The notes under the pieces are model-generated. The model worked only from the letters and a program-made list of their open reading frames with translations, searched no databases and was not told where the DNA came from. Positions 6,976 through 10,991 of a stretch of 10,991 bases of DNA are shown in pieces. The stretch comes from Trueperaceae bacterium (lineage in GTDB: Bacteria; Deinococcota; Deinococci; Deinococcales; Trueperaceae): assembly GCA_007130355.1 (NCBI GenBank), contig SLSQ01000340.1, positions 1 through 10,991 of the forward strand. Reading direction: 5' to 3'. Each line of letters opens with the position of its first letter. Within the stretch, counting starts at the first letter, position 1. The translations under genes and the position numbers were made by a program.

Positions 6976-7778
6976 GCTCCGGTGGCGGCTCCGACCCGAC
7001 CTGGGTCGTCAAGTACGGCGGCAACGCCATGACCGACCCCGCCGCCCGGCGGGCGGTGGCGGCGTCGCTCGGCACCCTGCGCGACGGCGGCCTGCGCCTG
7101 ATCGTCGTGCACGGCGGCGGGCCGTTCATCGCCCGCGGGCTCGACGCGGCCGGCGTCGAGAGCCGGTTCGTCCGCGGGCTGCGCGTCACCGACGCGGCCG
7201 CCATCGGGGTGGTCGAGCGCGAGCTCACCCTGCTCGGCAAGCACCTGGCGCAGGAGATCGGCGACGCCATCGGCCTCACCGGCCGCGACGGCGGGCTCCT
7301 CACGGCCGAGGTCGCCGATCCCGCCCTCGGGCGCGTCGGGCGGGTCACCGGGGTGCGCGCCGAGATGCTGACCCTCCTCGCCGACGCCGGCCTGACGCCG
7401 GTCCTGGCCTGCCTGGCGGTCGATGCGGAGGGGGATCCGCTCAACGTGAACGCCGACGAGGTCGCCGGCGCGGTCGCCGCGGCCTGCCGTGCGCGCGTGG
7501 CGTTCCTGACCGACGTGCCCGGCGTGCTCGACGATCCGTCCGACCCGGACAGCCGCCTTCCGGAGCTGACCGAGGCCGACGCCCGCGCCCGGATCGAGGA
7601 CGGCCGCATCGCCGGCGGCATGATCCCGAAGGTCGAGTCGGCCCTCGCCGCCCTCGCCCGTGGGGCGCCGTCGGCGACGATCCTCGACGGACGGGGCGAA
7701 GGGGCGGTGGCGGACGCCGTCGCCGGACGGTCCGGGACCCGCCTGGTCCGGGCCGACGCGGCCGAGCCGGCGGCCTGA
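6972..7778 (+). CDS. argB: acetylglutamate kinase
   Basis: Amino-acid kinase for the second step of arginine synthesis, phosphorylating N-acetylglutamate with ATP in the cytosol. The 268 residues carry the family motifs: VVKYGGNAM with Lys14, VVHGGGP at 45-51, the FVRGLRVTD acetylglutamate-site segment, LNVNADEVAGA around Asn158-Asn160, and GGMIPKVE with Lys220, equivalent to K217 of E. coli. Only about ten residues precede the first strand, so the N-terminal helix of arginine-inhibited hexameric enzymes seems absent and feedback control by arginine is not expected. The GTG start overlaps the preceding TGA as GTGA, with no strong Shine-Dalgarno site, so translation is probably coupled. The paralogue LysZ of the LysW lysine pathway is the main alternative; the VNGLRVTD-like segment favours ArgB. 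No other arginine biosynthesis gene is nearby. Confidence 0.9.
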   Translation: MSSGGGSDPTWVVKYGGNAMTDPAARRAVAASLGTLRDGGLRLIVVHGGGPFIARGLDAAGVESRFVRGLRVTDAAAIGVVERELTLLGKHLAQEIGDAIGLTGRDGGLLTAEVADPALGRVGRVTGVRAEMLTLLADAGLTPVLACLAVDAEGDPLNVNADEVAGAVAAACRARVAFLTDVPGVLDDPSDPDSRLPELTEADARARIEDGRIAGGMIPKVESALAALARGAPSATILDGRGEGAVADAVAGRSGTRLVRADAAEPAA

Positions 7779-7812
7779 ACCGACTCCGTCCCGTCCTGCA
7801 GCCGAAAATGGC

Positions 7813-7836
7813 CACACGCTCGGGCGCCTTCGTGTG
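7813..7836 (+). repeat. 6-bp inverted repeat (CACACG...CGTGTG) before the LysM gene
   Basis: CACACG at 7813-7818 and CGTGTG at 7831-7836 are exact reverse complements 12 bases apart. The right arm runs directly into the -10 box at 7838, so the repeat spans the region between where a -35 would be and the -10. That placement suits a regulator site. It could equally be a weak argB terminator stem or chance. Confidence 0.35.
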
Positions 7837-7837
7837 A

Positions 7838-7843
7838 TAGGCT
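7838..7843 (+). promoter_or_regulatory. candidate extended -10 (TGA-TAGGCT) for the LysM/M23 gene
   Basis: TAGGCT, preceded by TGA as an extended -10, ends eight bases before ATG 7852. No Shine-Dalgarno sequence is present, which fits a leaderless message. The 73-base gap after argB also contains the only AT-rich patch nearby (GAAAATGG). The same TAGGCT hexamer occurs upstream of lon. Confidence 0.5.
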
Positions 7844-7851
7844 CCCGGGCG

Positions 7852-9129
7852 ATGCGCTCTCGATTCCTCGCCGTCGCCGCGACGGTGACCCTCGCCACCG
7901 GATTCGCGTCCGCCGAGTCGATCACCGTCCAGCCGGGCGACTCGCTCTGGTCGATCGCGCAAGCCCACGGCACCACCGTCGACGAACTGATCGCCCACAA
8001 CGGCCTGAACGGCGAATCCCTGCAGCCCGGCGACGTGCTCGCCCTGCCCGGATCCGCCCCCGCGGCGCCCCTGCCGGCGCCGCGAATCCATGTGGTCGGC
8101 CCGGGCGACACCCTGTTCGAGCTCGCCCTGCGCCACGGGGTGACCGTCGATCAGCTCCGCTCCTGGAACGGCCTGGCCGACACCGCGCTGCACCCGGGCG
8201 ACGAGATCCGGCTCGACCCGATCGGCGTCGCACGCGAGGCGCCGGCGGCCGCCGCCGCAACCGCTGCGGAGCCCGCCGCGCCCGAGCCGCTCGTGGTCCA
8301 GGTCAACCCCGGCGACAGCCTCTGGCGGATCGCCCGCACCTACGACACGACGCCGGCGGCGCTCGCCGCCGCGAACGGCATCGCCGAGACCGCCGTACTC
8401 CGACCCGGCGACCAGTTGCGCGTGCCCGGAACGTCGGCGCAGGCCGGCGACGGCCCCGCCGTCGGCGGCTACGTGGCGCCCACGATCACCGTCTCGCCCG
8501 GCGACACCCTCTGGGACATCGCGAACCGCTACGACACCACGGTCGCCGACCTGATGACCGCGAACAGCCTGAACGGCGACGCGCTGCGCGCCGGCCAGGA
8601 ACTGCGGGTGGTCGGCGCCGGCACGCAGCCGGCGGTGCCGCCCGAGGTCCGCAGCGACCCCACGGACGCCGTCGCCCCCGCCGCGCAGGCGCCCGCCCCG
8701 GACCCGGCGCCCGCCCCCGCGCCGGAACCGTCCGCCGCCATGGTGTGGCCGCTCGACGGACCGATCACCTCCCGCTTCGGGTGGCGGCCGCTCCGCGTCG
8801 GCGGCACGAACCAGCACTACGGTCTCGACATCGACGGCCGTACCGGCGACCCGATCGTCTCCGCCACCGCCGGAACCGTCTCCTTCGCCGGATGGATGGG
8901 CGGGTTCGGCCAACTGGTGATCATCGAGCAGGGCGACCGCGAGTTCTACTACGCGCACGCCTCCGAGCTGCTCGTCCGCGAGGGACAGCAGGTGGCGCCC
9001 GGCGATCTGATCGCGCGGGTCGGTGCGACCGGCCGCGTGACCGGACCGCACCTGCACTTCGAGGTCCGCGAGGCCGGCACGCCGATCGATCCCCTTCCGC
9101 TGCTCGAGACCCACGCCGGCCGGCGCTGA
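7852..9129 (+). CDS. secreted peptidoglycan endopeptidase with four LysM domains and an M23 domain
   Basis: Exported cell-wall hydrolase of 425 residues that should bind glycan strands and cut peptide cross-links. A Sec signal peptide (residues 1-21, ending ASA) is followed by four LysM domains at about 22-66, 79-122, 148-193 and 211-256, each with a PGD(S/T)L core, separated by Ala/Pro-rich linkers. A longer Pro/Ala linker (about 257-298) leads to a LytM/M23 peptidase domain (about 299-420). The zinc site looks intact: His322 and Asp326 (HYGLD), His369 (YYAHAS), His400 and His402 (GPHLHFEV). It is therefore probably active, unlike degenerate NlpD or EnvC activators. ATG 7852 is chosen because the signal peptide starts there; frame upstream to 7660 is an overlap with argB. 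It has its own candidate promoter and is followed by the phosphoesterase gene after 22 bases. Confidence 0.94.
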   Translation: MRSRFLAVAATVTLATGFASAESITVQPGDSLWSIAQAHGTTVDELIAHNGLNGESLQPGDVLALPGSAPAAPLPAPRIHVVGPGDTLFELALRHGVTVDQLRSWNGLADTALHPGDEIRLDPIGVAREAPAAAAATAAEPAAPEPLVVQVNPGDSLWRIARTYDTTPAALAAANGIAETAVLRPGDQLRVPGTSAQAGDGPAVGGYVAPTITVSPGDTLWDIANRYDTTVADLMTANSLNGDALRAGQELRVVGAGTQPAVPPEVRSDPTDAVAPAAQAPAPDPAPAPAPEPSAAMVWPLDGPITSRFGWRPLRVGGTNQHYGLDIDGRTGDPIVSATAGTVSFAGWMGGFGQLVIIEQGDREFYYAHASELLVREGQQVAPGDLIARVGATGRVTGPHLHFEVREAGTPIDPLPLLETHAGRR

Positions 9130-9138
9130 CGGCCGCGC

Positions 9139-9145
9139 GGGGAGG
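9139..9145 (+). promoter_or_regulatory. ribosome binding site that fixes the TTG start (GGGGAGG)
   Basis: GGGGAGG lies six bases before TTG 9152. It supports that rare start codon, which is also where the metallophosphoesterase core RIVVIGDLHA begins. Confidence 0.8.
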
Positions 9146-9151
9146 TTTCGC

Positions 9152-9940
9152 TTGCGGATCGTCGTCATCGGAGACCTCCACGCCCAGGAAGAGAAGCTCT
9201 GGCGCATGCTCGACGAGGCCGGGCTGCGCGACCCGGACGGCGGCGGCCCCGCCGCATCGCTCCGTGACGCCTCGGTGCGGTTGGTGCTGCTCGGCGACCT
9301 GATCCACGGCAAGCGTCGCGACGTCTACGCCGAGCTCGCGAACGTCGGCACCTACGACGAGTTCGATCCGGAGCACCTGCGGCGCGTCGAGAAGGCGCAG
9401 GAGGCGTTCCTGAGGCGCGTCCGCGACTGGACCGCGCCCCTGCCCGAGGAGGCGGTCACGATCCTGCTCGGGAACCACGACCACAACGCGATCGACCCCG
9501 GTCAGGGACCGCTCCGCAGCGACGACATCACCCACCTCGAGTGGAAGCCGGACTACGGCACCCCGCTGCCGGACGACCTCGCCGACTGGATCGGCACCTG
9601 GCCACGGGAACGGGTGATCGACGGCGTGCACTTCGCGCACGTCGGCCCCCGCCCGGAACACAACCTCTACGACACCGCCTTCTACCTCGAAAACCGGCGC
9701 AAGTGGATCTACGACGACCGCGACTACCTCGCCGGTACCGACTGGCGGCTCGGCGTCTACGGGCACACGCCGGTCCGCGGCGGCCTGAACCTCGCCTCGA
9801 AGGGGCGCGCCCTGCTCCTCGACGCCAACGGCCACGCCGACGAGTACGTCTGGGGCGAGCTCGACACGGCCAGCGACGGGGTACGGGTCCGCCTCCGCGG
9901 CCTGATGTTCGACGAACGGCTCGCCACCAGCCGGACCTGA
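9152..9940 (+). CDS. calcineurin-like metallophosphoesterase (PPP-type)
   Basis: Predicted two-metal phosphoesterase of 262 residues, without signal peptide or membrane segment. Motifs in order: GDLHA with Asp8 and His10, LLGDLIHGK with Asp49, LLGNHDH with Asn108 and His109, GVHFAHVGP with His160 and His163, and YGHTPV with His205. These are the metal ligands of the calcineurin-like fold; GHTPV recalls the PPP/ApaH branch. The usual GDxxDR second motif has His in place of the second Asp (GDLIHG), so it is not a standard ApaH or PrpA. A nucleotide, diadenosine polyphosphate or phosphoprotein could be the substrate; none can be assigned. The TTG start is set by GGGGAGG and by the immediate start of the first core strand. 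It lies 22 bases after the LysM/M23 gene and is probably co-transcribed with it. Confidence 0.88.
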   Translation: MRIVVIGDLHAQEEKLWRMLDEAGLRDPDGGGPAASLRDASVRLVLLGDLIHGKRRDVYAELANVGTYDEFDPEHLRRVEKAQEAFLRRVRDWTAPLPEEAVTILLGNHDHNAIDPGQGPLRSDDITHLEWKPDYGTPLPDDLADWIGTWPRERVIDGVHFAHVGPRPEHNLYDTAFYLENRRKWIYDDRDYLAGTDWRLGVYGHTPVRGGLNLASKGRALLLDANGHADEYVWGELDTASDGVRVRLRGLMFDERLATSRT

Positions 9941-9950
9941 CGCCGGCGCC

Positions 9951-10991
9951 CTACCTCAGTTCGACCGTCTGCGCGGTCGGCACGAACGCCGCCCAGGTGC
10001 GCAGCGCCTCGAGCGCCACCTCCGTCCCCTCCTCGGTCGTGAAGCGCAGGCCGCCGTCCGCGCTCCACCGTCCGTACTGCACGGTGCCGCGCCACAACAG
10101 CGTCGCCGGACCGCCCGCGTCGACGGAGATGAACAGTCGCCCCTCGGTGTCGCCCGGGATCTGTCGGGAGTCGATGCGGGCGATCAGGACCGCGTCGACC
10201 AGGATCGCCTGCCCGTCCGCCTGGACCCCCGGAGCACCGTTGCGGTACCAGCGGTAGCGGTCCTGAGCCGCCTGGTAGACGAACCCGCTGCGGTAGACGC
10301 CCCCCCACACGATGTCGACCTCGTCGGCCCGCTCGACCTCGTCCTCGTCCTGCGGCTCCATCGGACGGAACCCCTCGACCAGCCGGTTCGGGCTCACGCC
10401 CAGACCGGCGATCGCCCCGCGGAGGGCGCTGCCCTGGCTGAACAGGTTGTACGGCGGCGAACCGTCCGCCGCACGGCTGAACAGGTCGCCCCGCTGGAAG
10501 GCGTTCAGCGACGGACGCGTGGCGTCCTGCAGCGCGATCAACGCTCCGGGCGAGCCCCCGTCGTGCACCAGCACGGCGTCGGTCCGCTCGGCCAGGTGCA
10601 CGAAGTAGTCCCGCAGGCTGCGCACCGGACCGACCTGCCCCGGCGTCCGCACGTCGAACACCGGCATCAGGCGGGTCTGGCCCCCTTCGACCGGCATCTC
10701 CGCGATCCACGACGCCGCGGTGAGGCCGGACAGGCGCGCGTAGCCGGGGTTGGCGTTGTCGACCACCACCGCGAGCGGACGCGGCCGCGTCTGGTTGAAC
10801 GGCGGCGGCGTCGCCTGGGGCGCGCCCCCGCCGTCCGGATCGCCGTCCGGACCCGCGGACAGGCCCAGAGCGTCCGCCGCGGCGTCGGGCAGGTCGCCCG
10901 GTTGCCCCGGCCGGGGCGCGTCGCCGCCCGCCTGCGCGTCCGGATCGAGCGGTACGTTCGCGGCGGCACCGGGCGCGGCCGCCTCGTCCGA
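9951..10991 (-). CDS. DUF3048 domain protein (YerB-like), 5' end outside window
   Basis: The reverse strand is open from the right edge to TAG at 9953-9951, showing 346 residues; the start and any signal peptide lie beyond the window. About 64 visible residues of Pro/Ala/Gly/Asp-rich linker are followed by a DUF3048 N-terminal domain beginning PRPLAVVVDNANPGYARLSG, with the family segments EMPVEGGQTRLMPVF, GPVRSLRDYFVHLA and AVLVHDGGSP. The C-terminal half (roughly 10340 to 9960) includes VDIVWGG, RYRWYRNG and a stretch ending WAAFVPTAQTVELR, matching the DUF3048 C-terminal domain. YerB of Bacillus is a lipoprotein of unknown function, so this product is probably envelope-anchored, but the anchor cannot be seen. 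GTG at 10769 lies inside the conserved VVVDN and is not the start. It converges on the phosphoesterase gene with a 10-bp gap and no visible terminator. Confidence 0.88.
   Translation of the reverse strand, partial: SDEAAAPGAAANVPLDPDAQAGGDAPRPGQPGDLPDAAADALGLSAGPDGDPDGGGAPQATPPPFNQTRPRPLAVVVDNANPGYARLSGLTAASWIAEMPVEGGQTRLMPVFDVRTPGQVGPVRSLRDYFVHLAERTDAVLVHDGGSPGALIALQDATRPSLNAFQRGDLFSRAADGSPPYNLFSQGSALRGAIAGLGVSPNRLVEGFRPMEPQDEDEVERADEVDIVWGGVYRSGFVYQAAQDRYRWYRNGAPGVQADGQAILVDAVLIARIDSRQIPGDTEGRLFISVDAGGPATLLWRGTVQYGRWSADGGLRFTTEEGTEVALEALRTWAAFVPTAQTVELR

Noticed and set aside
4860..8111. A 1083-codon open frame on the minus strand across tpiA, the M24 peptidase, the lipoprotein and argB.
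   Set aside because: It is antisense to four well-supported genes, has low-complexity Ser/Arg/Gly composition and no recognisable domain. Long antisense frames are expected in DNA this GC-rich.
7441..9312. A 623-codon minus-strand frame opposite argB and the LysM/M23 gene.
   Set aside because: It covers two confident plus-strand genes and its translation is repetitive Gly/Arg/Val with no domain.
1..10991. CRISPR array, tRNA, insertion sequence, phage or defence genes.
   Set aside because: I saw no direct repeats with spacers, cloverleaf-like sequences, transposase or nuclease motifs; nearly all bases are within housekeeping or envelope genes.

Overview
This is a high-GC chromosomal window with seven complete genes and two genes cut by its edges, densely packed and all ordinary in type. 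The mix points to the Deinococcota, possibly a Truepera-like lineage. The arginyl-tRNA synthetase has the HTSVNPNK..HVGH signature. Three genes lack a Shine-Dalgarno site and instead have a TANNNT -10 box 6-9 nt before the start codon, the leaderless arrangement described for Deinococcus. A site resembling an HspR operator lies before lon. The taxonomic call is inference; no rRNA is present.

Layout. Bases 1-1438 (minus) hold an arginyl-tRNA synthetase gene missing its 3' end. A 298-bp divergent intergenic region follows, with candidate promoters for both directions, a HAIR-like inverted repeat and a strong GC hairpin. From 1737 to 9940 everything is on the plus strand: lon (ATP-dependent protease, GTG start), tpiA (triose-phosphate isomerase), an M24 Xaa-Pro peptidase overlapping tpiA by ATGA, a coiled-coil lipoprotein with a very acidic tail, an acetylglutamate kinase overlapping it by GTGA, a secreted four-LysM/M23 cell-wall endopeptidase with its own promoter, and a TTG-started calcineurin-like phosphoesterase. 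From 9951 to the right edge (minus) is a DUF3048 (YerB-like) gene without its 5' end, convergent with the phosphoesterase and only 10 bp from it.

How the genes work together. Two transcription groups are likely. The first is lon-tpiA-pepQ-lipoprotein-argB, with a possible internal promoter at tpiA. The second is LysM/M23 plus phosphoesterase. The first mixes protein quality control, glycolysis, peptide turnover, envelope and arginine synthesis, so it looks like a housekeeping run rather than a single pathway. Three envelope-directed products (lipoprotein, LysM/M23 endopeptidase, DUF3048 protein) lie in the right half.

I found no tRNA, rRNA, CRISPR array, insertion sequence, phage gene or defence system, and nothing I would call a new system. 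The most useful observations are regulatory: the clean split between Shine-Dalgarno genes and TANNNT genes, and the HAIR-like site before lon.
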